Source of the DNA: JAHQVK01 sp036788295
GTDB lineage: Bacteria > Myxococcota > Kuafuiibacteriia > Kuafuiibacteriales > Kuafuiibacteriaceae
Direction of reading: 5' to 3'
Length of the DNA stretch: 64,000 nucleotides
NCBI GenBank assembly: GCA_036788295.1
Contig: DAIQNR010000024.1
Span: 1-64,000, forward strand
The notes beneath the pieces are model-generated. The model ran no database searches. It was not told the origin of the DNA and saw nothing but the letters and a program-made list of their open reading frames with translations. Positions 35,919 through 44,361 of the stretch are shown here, in pieces (positions within the stretch are counted from its first letter, which is position 1; each line of letters starts with the position of its first letter). The position numbers and the translations under genes were made by a program.

Positions 35919-37748
35919 GTGTCCAGCGAGCCCATCATCGGCATCGACCTCGGAACGACCAACTCCTGCGTGGCCATCGTGGAGGACGGGATGCCGAAAG
36001 TCATCCCGAACCGCGCTGGCTACCGGACGACTCCGTCCATGGTCGCGATCGCGGAGAGCGGCCGGCGCCTGATCGGCCACATCGCGAAGCGACAGGCCAT
36101 CACCAATCCGGACGGGACGGTGTACGCGAGCAAGCGCCTCATCGGCCGAAAGTGGAACTCGCCGGCGGTCGCGGCCGCCCTCGAGACCTGCAGCTACAAG
36201 CTGATCGAGGGGCCTCACCACGACGTTCGCATCGCCCTCCGCGAGACCATCTATAGTCTCCCCGAGATAAGCTCCATGATCCTCTCGGAGATGAAACTCA
36301 TCGCCGAGCAGCACATCGGCAAGGAGGTCGAGAAGTGCGTCATCACCGTCCCGGCCTACTTCAACGACGGCCAGCGGCAGGCGACGAAGGACGCGGGGCG
36401 CATCGCTGGGCTCGAGGTGGTCCGCATCATCAACGAGCCCACCGCCGCCGCGCTCGCGTATGGTTACGGAAAAACGGTGGAGCGAAAGGTGGCGGTGTTC
36501 GACCTCGGGGGCGGGACCTTCGACATCTCCATTCTCGAGATCGCCGGAGGGGTGTTCGAAGTCATGGCCACCGCCGGGGATACCTACCTCGGCGGCGAAG
36601 ATTTCGACAATCGGATCATCGAGTGGCTCGTCTTTGGCTTCCTGAAGGAGCACAAGATCGACCTTCGCCGCGACCGCATGGCTCTGCAGCGGATCCGCGA
36701 CGCGGCAGAGAAGGCCAAGGTGGAGCTTTCGGCGGCGCCCACCGCCGAGGTCAACCTCCCGTTCATCATCTCCACCGGGAAGAATGACGCTCTTCACCTG
36801 CAGCGGACGCTGCAGCGGGAGAAGTTCGAGGATCTCGTCATCGACCTGTGCGAGCGGTGCATCCAGATTTGCGAGAAGACCCTGAAGGACGCTGGGATCC
36901 AGAAGAAGGACATCGACGACGTCATCCTGGTCGGAGGTCAGACCCGAACGCCGCGCCTTCAGCAGATGGTTCGGGACTTCTTCGGCCTCAATCCCTCGAA
37001 GAGCGTCAATGCCGACGAGGTCGTCGCGCTCGGCGCATCGATCCAGGGGTCGTCGCTGCTCGACGAGCGCTCGAACGTGCTCCTCCTCGACGTGACCCCG
37101 CACAACCTCGGGATCACGATCGTGGGAGGATACTTTCAGACCATCATCGAGAAGAACACCACCGTACCCACCAGCGCCGGGCAAGTCTTCACCACGGTCC
37201 GCGACAACCAGACCTCGGTGCGAATCATGGTGTTTCAGGGCGACTCGCTTCGGGCCGAGGAGAACGAGCTCTTGGGGGAGTTCATCCTGTCCGGTCTCCG
37301 CGAGGCTCCACGGGGCGAAGTGGAGATCGAAGTGCAGTTCGAGATCTCCGCCGATGGCATCGTGTCGGTGTCGGCCAAGGATCTCGAGACCGGACTTCAG
37401 CAGAGCATCACCGTGACCGCGACCTCGGGGCTGACCGAGGACGAGATCCGCCGCATGGCGAGGGAAGCGGCCGACTATGCGGTCGGGGTGAAACAGACCG
37501 ACGCTTTCGAGCAGCGCCGGGCCGAGGTGGAGGCGACGGTCCGGGACATCGACGCGCTTCTGCCTCGGGTTCGCTCCTTCATGAGTGGCTCCGAGTTTGG
37601 ACGGGAGGCGCTCCACAAGGCGGAGGCGACGAGGCAGCGGGCCAAAGAGGCGATCGATCGCCGAAGCCTCGACGAGCTCGACAACGCGAAGGAGCCTCTC
37701 GAACGTACCCTCCGGATGCTTCGGGGGGTGGCCCAGAAGATGGGGTGA
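35919..37748 (+). CDS. Hsp70 chaperone, DnaK-like, short C-terminus
   Basis: 609 residues from GTG 35919. The ATPase domain is complete: GIDLGTTNSCVAIVEDG, PAYFNDGQRQATKDAGRIAG, NEPTAAALAYG, VAVFDLGGGTFDISILEIAG and VILVGGQTRTPRLQQMV. The substrate-binding beta domain (LLLDVTPHNLGITIVGG) and a lid follow, but the acidic, disordered tail of housekeeping DnaK is absent; the protein ends LRGVAQKMG. With its dedicated J/TPR partner upstream and TPR partner downstream, it looks like a specialised DnaK paralogue (compare SglK/StkA-type DnaK homologues in Myxococcus motility, from memory) and not necessarily the main DnaK. A separate dnaK should exist elsewhere. Confidence 0.93.
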   Translation: MSSEPIIGIDLGTTNSCVAIVEDGMPKVIPNRAGYRTTPSMVAIAESGRRLIGHIAKRQAITNPDGTVYASKRLIGRKWNSPAVAAALETCSYKLIEGPHHDVRIALRETIYSLPEISSMILSEMKLIAEQHIGKEVEKCVITVPAYFNDGQRQATKDAGRIAGLEVVRIINEPTAAALAYGYGKTVERKVAVFDLGGGTFDISILEIAGGVFEVMATAGDTYLGGEDFDNRIIEWLVFGFLKEHKIDLRRDRMALQRIRDAAEKAKVELSAAPTAEVNLPFIISTGKNDALHLQRTLQREKFEDLVIDLCERCIQICEKTLKDAGIQKKDIDDVILVGGQTRTPRLQQMVRDFFGLNPSKSVNADEVVALGASIQGSSLLDERSNVLLLDVTPHNLGITIVGGYFQTIIEKNTTVPTSAGQVFTTVRDNQTSVRIMVFQGDSLRAEENELLGEFILSGLREAPRGEVEIEVQFEISADGIVSVSAKDLETGLQQSITVTATSGLTEDEIRRMAREAADYAVGVKQTDAFEQRRAEVEATVRDIDALLPRVRSFMSGSEFGREALHKAEATRQRAKEAIDRRSLDELDNAKEPLERTLRMLRGVAQKMG

Positions 37749-37751
37749 GCG

Positions 37752-38876
37752 GTGACGGAGGGAGGAGAAGGCGGCTATCAGACCGCGGCCGACTGCATCG
37801 CCGCCGGGATGTATTGGTTCAGCCAATCCGATCTCGCCGCGGCCGAGGCGTGGTGGCAGCGGGCGCTCGAGATCGAGCCGAGCAACCCCAGGGCGCTCGA
37901 ATGCCTGCGCCTGTTGCAGCGCACGTCGAGCACCGGCTTCAAGTCCGACTCGTGGGCTCGCCTGCCTGCCGTGGGGTCGGGGCTTCGCCGGGCAGCCGAG
38001 GAGGCGACCTCCGATGTCTTTCGGGATCCTTTGTCGGGCTCCGCGGCCGCCGCTTCATCGCCTGATGACGAAGGGCCTTGGGACGAGCGGCCCGATCCCC
38101 TGTCCGATACGAGCGGAACCCACGACCTGATGAACTTCGTCGAGTCGGTGGGCGGGGAAGCGAACGAGCGTCCCACCTCCGACCTTCGCCACCTGAGCGT
38201 GCCTGCGCGCTCCGTTCGAGGAACCGGCTCGGACCCCAGGATCACGCGTTCGCCCTGGGACGAGGGGCCGTCTCGGACCTCGGTGGTGACGGTGAAGAGC
38301 AGCGGGGAGTTCGACGCGGTGGCCGAGCCAACCCCGCTGCCGCGCGTCGATCGTGAGCGCTTCTTCAGCCGGGAAGACCCGGAATCGCGGGAAGAGATCG
38401 TGGATTTTCTTCGCGCCACCGGGGACCTGCCCCCGTTCGAGCTCGAGGGGAACCTACCGGACGCGGTCCAGACCGAGCCCACCGAGCGGGCTTCGGTGGC
38501 TTCGCCGCGAGCAGCGCTCGACGCCGCCCGAGCCAAGTTCCAGCTCCACGACTTTCAGGGTGTGCTCGAGCTGCTCGAGGGCTACCCGGCGGACGGGGCC
38601 GAGCAGGTCGAGGTGCGTTCGATGCTGGCCGAGTCCCGCTCGAACCTTCTCAGGATGTACGAGGCGAAGATCGGCTCGCTCGAGCAAGTCCCTAGGGTGT
38701 CGGTGTCCAGCGAAGAAGTCATCTGGCTCAATCTCAACCACCGTGCCGGCTTCATTCTATCGCAGGTGGACGGTACGGTGACCTACGAGGATCTCATTTC
38801 GCTATCGGGGATGCCTCGCCTGGACACGGTTCGAATTCTCATCGAGTTGCTCGACCAGAAGGTCATCGGAGTGTGA
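37752..38876 (+). CDS. TPR-type protein with C-terminal winged-helix-like domain
   Basis: 374 residues starting at GTG 37752, three bases after the dnaK-like stop. One or two TPR hairpins sit at residues 9-52 (AAAEAWWQRALEIEPSNPRA). A long Ser/Asp/Glu/Pro-rich, probably disordered middle follows, then a helical segment (ARAKFQLHDFQGVLELLEGY). The C-terminal domain (residues about 325-374, RAGFILSQVDGTVTYEDLIS) resembles the N-terminal domain of the J-domain protein two genes upstream. No enzyme motif is seen. It is likely an adaptor that brings clients or partners to the DnaK-like chaperone; the client is unknown. Confidence 0.75.
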   Translation: MTEGGEGGYQTAADCIAAGMYWFSQSDLAAAEAWWQRALEIEPSNPRALECLRLLQRTSSTGFKSDSWARLPAVGSGLRRAAEEATSDVFRDPLSGSAAAASSPDDEGPWDERPDPLSDTSGTHDLMNFVESVGGEANERPTSDLRHLSVPARSVRGTGSDPRITRSPWDEGPSRTSVVTVKSSGEFDAVAEPTPLPRVDRERFFSREDPESREEIVDFLRATGDLPPFELEGNLPDAVQTEPTERASVASPRAALDAARAKFQLHDFQGVLELLEGYPADGAEQVEVRSMLAESRSNLLRMYEAKIGSLEQVPRVSVSSEEVIWLNLNHRAGFILSQVDGTVTYEDLISLSGMPRLDTVRILIELLDQKVIGV

Positions 38877-38948
38877 GCGGGGGCCAGACGCCGTTTCGTC
38901 GCTCGCGAAGAAGGCGCTCACGACAGAGGCGCCACCGAGCTCTCCCGT

Positions 38949-40160
38949 CTACCCGTCGTCCATGCCCTCTGGGAGGTTCGACCGCCGCTCGTTGGCCTCT
39001 TCGGCGCCCCGGCCGAGCGCTCGGTCGAGCGGGGTGGTCGCGTTCAAGAGGTGCTTCGGTACGGGAAGCGGGCCGGTGCGGCGCACCCGCTCCCGTGCCG
39101 CCGCAAGAGCGGTGAGGGCCTCATTCGATTTTTTGGCCCGGGCGAGGTAGAGGGAAGCCTGGGCCAGGCATAGCGCCCCTTCGGGCAGACCGGCCAGCTC
39201 GAAGGCCCGGTGCGCGTCCACCGCGACCGAGAGAGCCTGCGGGTCGGCGTTCCCGATGTCCTCCGACGCGAAGATGACCAATCGCCGGCACAGAAATCTT
39301 GGGTCTTCCCCGGCCTCGAGCAACCGGGCCAGCCAATACATCGCTGCTTCGGGGTCGCTCGCCCTCATCGATTTGATGAAGGCCGAGATGACCCCGTAGT
39401 GGCTGTCGCTGTCGTGGCGAAGCGGCGTGGCGCCGTCGATGCGAGCGGCGTCGATTGTCGGCTTCTGCCCTGGCGGCGACAGCATCGCCGCGTCGTCGGC
39501 CGCGGCCTCGAGCGTCGACAGCAGCCGCCGGGCGTCGCCGTGGGCAGAGGCGACGAGCGCCTCGAGCGCGTCCTCGGTGAGCTCGATCCCCAGCTTGCCC
39601 AGGCCGCGCTCGGGGTCGTTGACCGCCCGAATCGCGAGCGCCGCGAGCTCCGGGCCGCCGAGCGGTTCGAGCACGAACACCCGCGCCCTCGAGAGCAGGG
39701 CCGCGGCGAGGGCGAAGGAGGGGTGCTCCGTGGTCGCGCCGATCAGGGTGACGACGCCGCGCTCGACCGGGTCGAGCAGCACGTCCTGCTGCGACTTCGA
39801 CCAGCGATGGATCTCATCCACGAACAGCACGCTCCGTTCTCGGTGCAAGGAGCGCCGGTTCTCCGCTTCCGCCAAGATCTTTCGCAGCTCCGCCACTCCA
39901 GTGAGCACCGCCGATACCGGCGCGAAGTGGGCGCGCGCGGCGAGCAGGCGAGCGATGGTGGTCTTTCCGGTGCCGGGCGGACCCCACAAGATGAGGGACG
40001 GGAGCCTCCCCGCGTCCGCGAGGCGGCGAAGGAGGGTTTCGGGTCCGAGGAGCTGGGTTTGGCCCACGACTTCCCCAAGGGTGCGGGGCCTCATGCGCTC
40101 GGCCAGCGGCACCGAGCCGTCGGTCGCGCGGGCCGCGGCCCGATTGAACAGGTCGTCCAC
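38949..40160 (-). CDS. rarA: Replication-associated recombination protein A (MgsA/RarA)
   Basis: 403 residues from GTG 40160 (VDDLF). A longer in-frame reading upstream runs into puhE and lacks family similarity. AAA+ ATPase: PLAERMRPRTLGEVVGQ, Walker A GPPGTGKTT, Walker B VLFVDEIHRW, the sensor block IGATTEHPSFALAAALLSRA, and a RarA-specific C-terminal tetramerisation region (DSHYGVISAFIKSMRASDPE). It acts at stalled replication forks with the clamp loader and SSB. It lies only 19 bp downstream of puhE on the same strand, so transcription from the photosynthesis operon could read into it. It is the first non-photosynthetic gene to the left of the cluster. Confidence 0.92.
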   Translation of the reverse strand: MDDLFNRAAARATDGSVPLAERMRPRTLGEVVGQTQLLGPETLLRRLADAGRLPSLILWGPPGTGKTTIARLLAARAHFAPVSAVLTGVAELRKILAEAENRRSLHRERSVLFVDEIHRWSKSQQDVLLDPVERGVVTLIGATTEHPSFALAAALLSRARVFVLEPLGGPELAALAIRAVNDPERGLGKLGIELTEDALEALVASAHGDARRLLSTLEAAADDAAMLSPPGQKPTIDAARIDGATPLRHDSDSHYGVISAFIKSMRASDPEAAMYWLARLLEAGEDPRFLCRRLVIFASEDIGNADPQALSVAVDAHRAFELAGLPEGALCLAQASLYLARAKKSNEALTALAAARERVRRTGPLPVPKHLLNATTPLDRALGRGAEEANERRSNLPEGMDDG

Positions 40161-40179
40161 GGAGCTCGGGTCTACGGCG

Positions 40180-40986
40180 TCAGCGACGCACGGGTTCAAC
40201 CGATGGCGCAAGCGCCGGGCTGGTACGGGATCGGGTCGCCCACTTCCACAGGAGCGCATCGGGCACGGGCAGCATCAAGAACGCGTGCTCGAGCGCGGCG
40301 AGTCCGAGCATCGTGCCGACGAGGGCCGCGCCGGCCGCCTCTGGAGCGGGGGCGCCGGCGGTGGCCCGAGCGAGCAGCACCACGACCCCGATCGCGCCGA
40401 TGAGGGAGATCGGCATCAGAGGGTTGTAGTGGGCTTTGCGAAAGTAGCTCTTCATGTAGGCGAGGTGGGCGGGGATGAACTCTTCGGTGAGGTTTCGGAC
40501 GCCGAGATAGATGTTCAGCTTCGCGCTGATTCGCATGACCCAGAGGACCACGAACGTCCAGGTGCCCACCTGGTTCACCCCGCCCCAAGTCAAGTAGGCG
40601 ACGATGCCGACGGTCGCGAGCAGGGCGAGCTCGTGGTGCAGCACGACCTCGGTCGCGTACCAAAAGCGCTTCCAACCCTTCGCTCCAGGGGGGCAGGTCC
40701 CCCGGCGGGGGCCGGTGACCCACCCGTTGAGAAAGGCGAGCTCATGCCCGCCCCAGACGACGAGCGCGCAGGTGAAGGCGAGGTAGGCGCCCACCGTCGA
40801 TGGGTCCTGCGCGGTGGCGAACAAGCCATAGACCGAGAGGCCAACGAGCGCAGCCGCCGCGGCGAGGCCAGCCTTCAGACCTCGGGGAGACAGCCGGTCC
40901 ATGAGAAGAACCGCCCCGGTGCCGAACCACCAGGCGAACAACGCGAACAAAGTGGCGGGCGCCCAGGTGCTCATCCATTCCTCCAA
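40180..40986 (-). CDS. puhE: Photosynthetic complex assembly protein PuhE (DUF3623)
   Basis: 268-residue integral membrane protein with several hydrophobic helices, opening STWAPATLFALFAWWFGTGA. Recognisable family segments are GHELAFLNGWVTGPRRG, YATEVVLHHELALL and RISAKLNIYLGVRNLTEEFI. PuhE modulates bacteriochlorophyll level and reaction-centre assembly in purple bacteria. The start could be ATG 40986 or the ATG four codons later. acsF ends 4 bp upstream, so this is the last gene of the puh operon. Its position matches proteobacterial clusters. Confidence 0.92.
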   Translation of the reverse strand: MEEWMSTWAPATLFALFAWWFGTGAVLLMDRLSPRGLKAGLAAAAALVGLSVYGLFATAQDPSTVGAYLAFTCALVVWGGHELAFLNGWVTGPRRGTCPPGAKGWKRFWYATEVVLHHELALLATVGIVAYLTWGGVNQVGTWTFVVLWVMRISAKLNIYLGVRNLTEEFIPAHLAYMKSYFRKAHYNPLMPISLIGAIGVVVLLARATAGAPAPEAAGAALVGTMLGLAALEHAFLMLPVPDALLWKWATRSRTSPALAPSVEPVRR

Positions 40987-40989
40987 ACG

Positions 40990-42078
40990 TCAGTAGGCGG
41001 GAGCCAGCCGCGAGCGGGCCGGCAGGGGGTTTTCGCGAATCGGCAGAAGGTACATCTTCCCGAAGGTCCATGCCGCCTGCAGCTTCAGCCCGGCGAGGCG
41101 GATCTTGCCGAGCACTCCGCCGCGCTCCGCCTCTTCCATCCGGTCGGAGAGGACGACGAGCCGCTCGAGCGCCAGGCGAAACCGCGGGTCTTCGATATCG
41201 AGGAGCACCGGGAAGACCTGCCGGCAGATCTCCACCGTCTTTCGGAACACCTCCATACCGTACTCAGCGGGGTCGAGCCCGAGCGCGCGATGAAACGCCG
41301 GCCGGCGGTGGTCCCGGACGAACATGGTTGCGAACACCGCGAGCTGAAAGAAGCGCACCCAGAGGCGGTTCATGCCGCTCAAGAGCTTCGGCTCCGAGCG
41401 CATGAGCAGCGCGAACGCCTCCCCGTGGCGGAACTCGTCGTTGCACCACTCCTCGAACCACTTGAAGATCGGATGGAAGCGCCGCTCCGGGTGGGCCTCG
41501 AGGTGCCGGTAGATGGTGATGTACCGTGCGTAGCCGATCTTCTCCGATAGGTAGGTGGCGTAGAAGATGAACTTCGGGGAGAAGTAGGTGTATTTCTTCG
41601 ATTTCGTCAGAAAGCTGAGGTCCACGCCCACCCCGAAATCGGCGAGCGCGTCGTTGATGAAGCCGGCGTGCCGAGACTCGTCCCTGGCCATCAGCTTGAA
41701 CAGCTCGCAGATGTCTGGGTTGGTGCCACGCTTCTTCATCTCCGCGTACAGCACGCACCCGGAGAACTCCGCCGTCAGCGAGCTGACCAGAAAATCGATG
41801 AACTCCGGCCGCAGCTCGCCTTCGATGCGGCTGAGGTCGAGGTCCCACTTGTCCTCCCGCTTGAAGTGGCGGCGGTTCGGGTCGGCCCTCAGCTCGGCCA
41901 TGACCTCATCCCACTCGCCCCGAACCCGGTCGATGCGCATCCGGTCGAGGGCCTCGAAGTCCGTGGTGTAGAACCGGGGGCTCAGCGTCGTGGTCTCCTG
42001 GGCCATGCGGGTGGTCTCGTTGGGGAGCTTCGGTCCGCCGACGCTCGGGGGTGCGGTATCCGTTTGCGTGCTGCTCAT
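40990..42078 (-). CDS. acsF: Mg-protoporphyrin IX monomethyl ester (oxidative) cyclase
   Basis: 362 residues from ATG 42078 with a strong AGGAG just upstream. It is a di-iron enzyme that forms ring E of (bacterio)chlorophyll with O2. The two diiron motifs are ARDESRHAGFIND and EWCNDEFRHGEAF; other family segments are LRPEFIDFLVSSLTAEFSGC and KKYTYFSPKFIFYATYLSEK. The presence of AcsF and the absence of bchE in the window suggest pigment synthesis that works in oxygen. The start overlaps the end of the small upstream gene (ATGA at 42075-42078). Confidence 0.97.
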   Translation of the reverse strand: MSSTQTDTAPPSVGGPKLPNETTRMAQETTTLSPRFYTTDFEALDRMRIDRVRGEWDEVMAELRADPNRRHFKREDKWDLDLSRIEGELRPEFIDFLVSSLTAEFSGCVLYAEMKKRGTNPDICELFKLMARDESRHAGFINDALADFGVGVDLSFLTKSKKYTYFSPKFIFYATYLSEKIGYARYITIYRHLEAHPERRFHPIFKWFEEWCNDEFRHGEAFALLMRSEPKLLSGMNRLWVRFFQLAVFATMFVRDHRRPAFHRALGLDPAEYGMEVFRKTVEICRQVFPVLLDIEDPRFRLALERLVVLSDRMEEAERGGVLGKIRLAGLKLQAAWTFGKMYLLPIRENPLPARSRLAPAY

Positions 42079-42419
42079 GGGGTTCTCCTCTCGGTGAAGC
42101 TCACATCGATGAGTTCGTGGGCGTGAAGGTCTCCGGTCCAGCGGACGTAGAGCCGCTCGATCCACGTCGCGCGCACCACCGTGGCGGTGCGGTTTTCGGT
42201 GACGACCTCGCCGAAGGCGACGTGAATGGGGGGCCCATGGACCTTCACCTGGTCCCCCGGGCCGGGCTCGACGCCGCCGCCGAGCTCGACGTGGGCTCCT
42301 AGGCTCTCGAACCGATGGGAGACGCGAACCACGCACGGCACCTCGATGCGCCGAGGCAGACCGAAGAGCGAGGCGAGGCGCCGGGTGGGACCGGCGAAAG
42401 CGGCGGTTGCGGCGGTCAT
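42075..42419 (-). CDS. Small conserved-position protein of the puh operon, function unknown
   Basis: 114 residues between puhC and acsF, overlapping both by 4 bases (ATGA at each end). No signal or membrane segment. Its centre (VELGGGVEPGPGDQVKVHGP) and the run EVVTENRTATVVRATWIERL suggest a small beta-rich protein. Many proteobacterial clusters also have a short open frame here, but I cannot name the family. The tight overlaps show it is translated with the assembly genes; a role in reaction-centre or cyclase assembly is inference. Confidence 0.7.
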   Translation of the reverse strand: MTAATAAFAGPTRRLASLFGLPRRIEVPCVVRVSHRFESLGAHVELGGGVEPGPGDQVKVHGPPIHVAFGEVVTENRTATVVRATWIERLYVRWTGDLHAHELIDVSFTERRTP

Positions 42420-42892
42420 GGGCGACCTTCCGTGGTTTCTGGGGCTCGGCTCGCGGCCACGAGCCGGGCGAAGGCCTCGAAGTTGGTCGCCCCGAAGCCG
42501 AGCAGGTCGATTTGCCGGTTCGTGGATTCATCGAGCAGCGTGATGCGCCCGTCCGCCCACTCGGTGAGCAGGAAGGGTTTGCTCTGGTCGATTCGCTCGA
42601 GCATCCGGGTGCGGTTCATGCCCCGGAGCACGCCGCGGACGAACCCATCGTCGCCGGGGGCGACCCTGGCCAAGGGCAACCCGGTGGACACGGAGGCCAT
42701 CACCAGACCCTCGGCCCCTTCGTCGATGAACTGGACCTCGACCTGGTGGGCGACGGCGGCCTCCGGGACGCCCACCGTGCCGAGCCCGGTCAGTCTCCCG
42801 ACGAGGGTCAGGATCAGGGTCAGGGCGATGAGGGCCGCGGCAGCGTACAGGACGCCGACGGGGAACTGCTTTCCATCGTGGGGGTCGCTCAT
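42416..42892 (-). CDS. puhC: Photosynthetic complex assembly protein PuhC
   Basis: 158 residues with one N-terminal transmembrane helix (FPVGVLYAAAALIALTLILT) and a periplasmic beta-rich domain. The domain contains QVEVQFIDEGAEGLVMASV and VRGVLRGMNRTRMLERIDQS, both typical of PuhC (family R-x-x-R-x-x-x). PuhC helps organise the RC-LH1 core complex. It starts at ATG 42892, 7 bp after puhB, and overlaps the small downstream gene by 4 bases. Confidence 0.93.
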   Translation of the reverse strand: MSDPHDGKQFPVGVLYAAAALIALTLILTLVGRLTGLGTVGVPEAAVAHQVEVQFIDEGAEGLVMASVSTGLPLARVAPGDDGFVRGVLRGMNRTRMLERIDQSKPFLLTEWADGRITLLDESTNRQIDLLGFGATNFEAFARLVAASRAPETTEGRP

Positions 42893-42899
42893 GGTGACC

Positions 42900-43571
42900 T
42901 CATTCGGCCGTCGCGGGCATGCCCAGGGGGGCAGGGCGCCGAGCGGCTCGTTCCTGGGTTTTGGCCGACGTCGCTGGCGCCGGTCCGGGGGTGCCTTCGC
43001 GGAACGCGATCAGGGCCTCCGCGAAGAGCGCTGCGACCTTCTGAACCTCGGGGATGCCCCGGAGGCAGGGCTCGGGCCGGGTCAGGCGCCACGGCCTGAC
43101 GTGCGGCCACAGGTAGGCGTATCCGGGACCGGTCCCTCCGCCGAGCTTGATCGGCAGGTCGCCTTCGCCGCTCTTCTTGCGGGAGAACTCGGCCGAGATC
43201 ACCGCTTCGAACGGAAGGTTGACCATCATCGGGAGCGCGATGCCGTAGCGGAAGACCCAACGGCGATTGGTCAGCGTGTACACGGTGGTTCGAGCATGAG
43301 CCCACGCCATGAGGGCGAGGATGCCCACCGCCGTCAGCGCGAGCGGCACCACCAAAACGGTGGTACCGAGCGCGACCGGCAGGGGGCTGTCCTCCGCGGC
43401 GACCAGGGCGCGCAGGGCGATGAAGAAGCCAAAGTAGGCCAGCACCGGACGAATGCGGAACGCATGCCGGACCAGGTACCGCCAGCTCGGCGCGCCTTGC
43501 CAAATGATGTACTCCCCCTCGGGGAGTTGCTCGGGGAGGCCCGCGATGGGCTCGTGCTCGAAGGTTTTCAT
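42900..43571 (-). CDS. puhB: Photosynthetic complex assembly protein PuhB
   Basis: 223 residues. The N-terminal LPEGEYIIWQGAPSWRYLVR is a PuhB/bacterial PH-type opening. Hydrophobic helices (AYFGFFIALRALV and VLVVPLALTAVGILALMAWA) follow, then a PH-like domain (YTLTNRRWVFRYGIALPM; INLPFEAVI-type beta strands). It is a dimeric assembly factor for the reaction centre. The start overlaps the puhA stop (ATGA at 43568-43571). Confidence 0.93.
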   Translation of the reverse strand: MKTFEHEPIAGLPEQLPEGEYIIWQGAPSWRYLVRHAFRIRPVLAYFGFFIALRALVAAEDSPLPVALGTTVLVVPLALTAVGILALMAWAHARTTVYTLTNRRWVFRYGIALPMMVNLPFEAVISAEFSRKKSGEGDLPIKLGGGTGPGYAYLWPHVRPWRLTRPEPCLRGIPEVQKVAALFAEALIAFREGTPGPAPATSAKTQERAARRPAPLGMPATAE

Positions 43572-44338
43572 ACCAGTGGTTCCGCTCGCTTCGGGTCGGC
43601 GTATAGGTATCCGCCGCCGTAGTAGGCCTGGATGCGCTCTTCCTCATCCGGCGTCATCTCGTCACGCTTCGCCAAAGTGGGCACCTGGGCGAACTGCGAG
43701 CCCTTGATCGCGGCCACGGTGACCCTCGGCGTGTCGAGGTTCACTCGGCCGAACCGAACCGGGAGGATGAACGTGCCTTTGCCGCTGCGCTCCACTTCGA
43801 AGTGGCGGACGTCCTGCTCGGCGCGGGTGACCCACAGCTCGGTGACTTTGCCGACGACAACTCCGTCGGCGCCGACCACGTCGAAGCCTCGGGGATCCCG
43901 GCTCGCTCTCGGGACGGAGAAACCGGGGAGCGCCCGAAGCGGGAGCAGCATGTTGTTGCCGTGAATGTCGAGCTCCGGGTGCTTGCTCCGCTCGGCGTAG
44001 GCGCCGGGGCCCATGCCGCTGAGCATGGGGTCTCCGGTTGGGCGATAAGCGGCGCCGGGCCACGGCGCGGTCCGCTCCGCCTTCACCGGGCGGGTGTCGC
44101 GATCGCCAGGCGGCGACAGGGCGATGCCCTCGCCGTGGGGAAGGATGAACTCTTTTGCTTTGGGGTAGAACAAGAAGTTCTTCTTGCGGACCCGCCCACC
44201 GACGTCCGACTCCAGAGGATAGCCCTCGCGGGTGTCCTCTCGCCTGAGGTAGATGATGAGGCCGAAGAAGAAGATCCAGAACGCGTACAGCGTGAGCTGC
44301 GCGATGTCAATGTAACCTGTGATGGCACCGGTTTCCAT
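43568..44338 (-). CDS. puhA: Photosynthetic reaction centre H subunit
   Basis: 256 residues from ATG 44338 with an AGGAGA Shine-Dalgarno; a longer in-frame reading into lhaA was rejected. There is one N-terminal transmembrane helix (IDIAQLTLYAFWIFFFGLII) and then RREDTREGYPLES, the classic H-subunit juxtamembrane motif. The cytoplasmic PRC-barrel domain contains LPLRALPGFSVPRASRDPRG and VVGKVTELWVTRAEQDVRHF. It caps the L/M subunits and helps proton uptake to QB. This shows a type II (purple) reaction centre; pufL and pufM are outside the window. Confidence 0.97.
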   Translation of the reverse strand: METGAITGYIDIAQLTLYAFWIFFFGLIIYLRREDTREGYPLESDVGGRVRKKNFLFYPKAKEFILPHGEGIALSPPGDRDTRPVKAERTAPWPGAAYRPTGDPMLSGMGPGAYAERSKHPELDIHGNNMLLPLRALPGFSVPRASRDPRGFDVVGADGVVVGKVTELWVTRAEQDVRHFEVERSGKGTFILPVRFGRVNLDTPRVTVAAIKGSQFAQVPTLAKRDEMTPDEEERIQAYYGGGYLYADPKRAEPLV

Positions 44339-44361
44339 GCAACAGTCTCCTATCGATTCGG

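Noticed and set aside
38877..38948. Bidirectional terminator between the TPR protein gene and rarA
   Set aside because: No stem-loop followed by T or preceded by A tracts is visible in the 72 bp.
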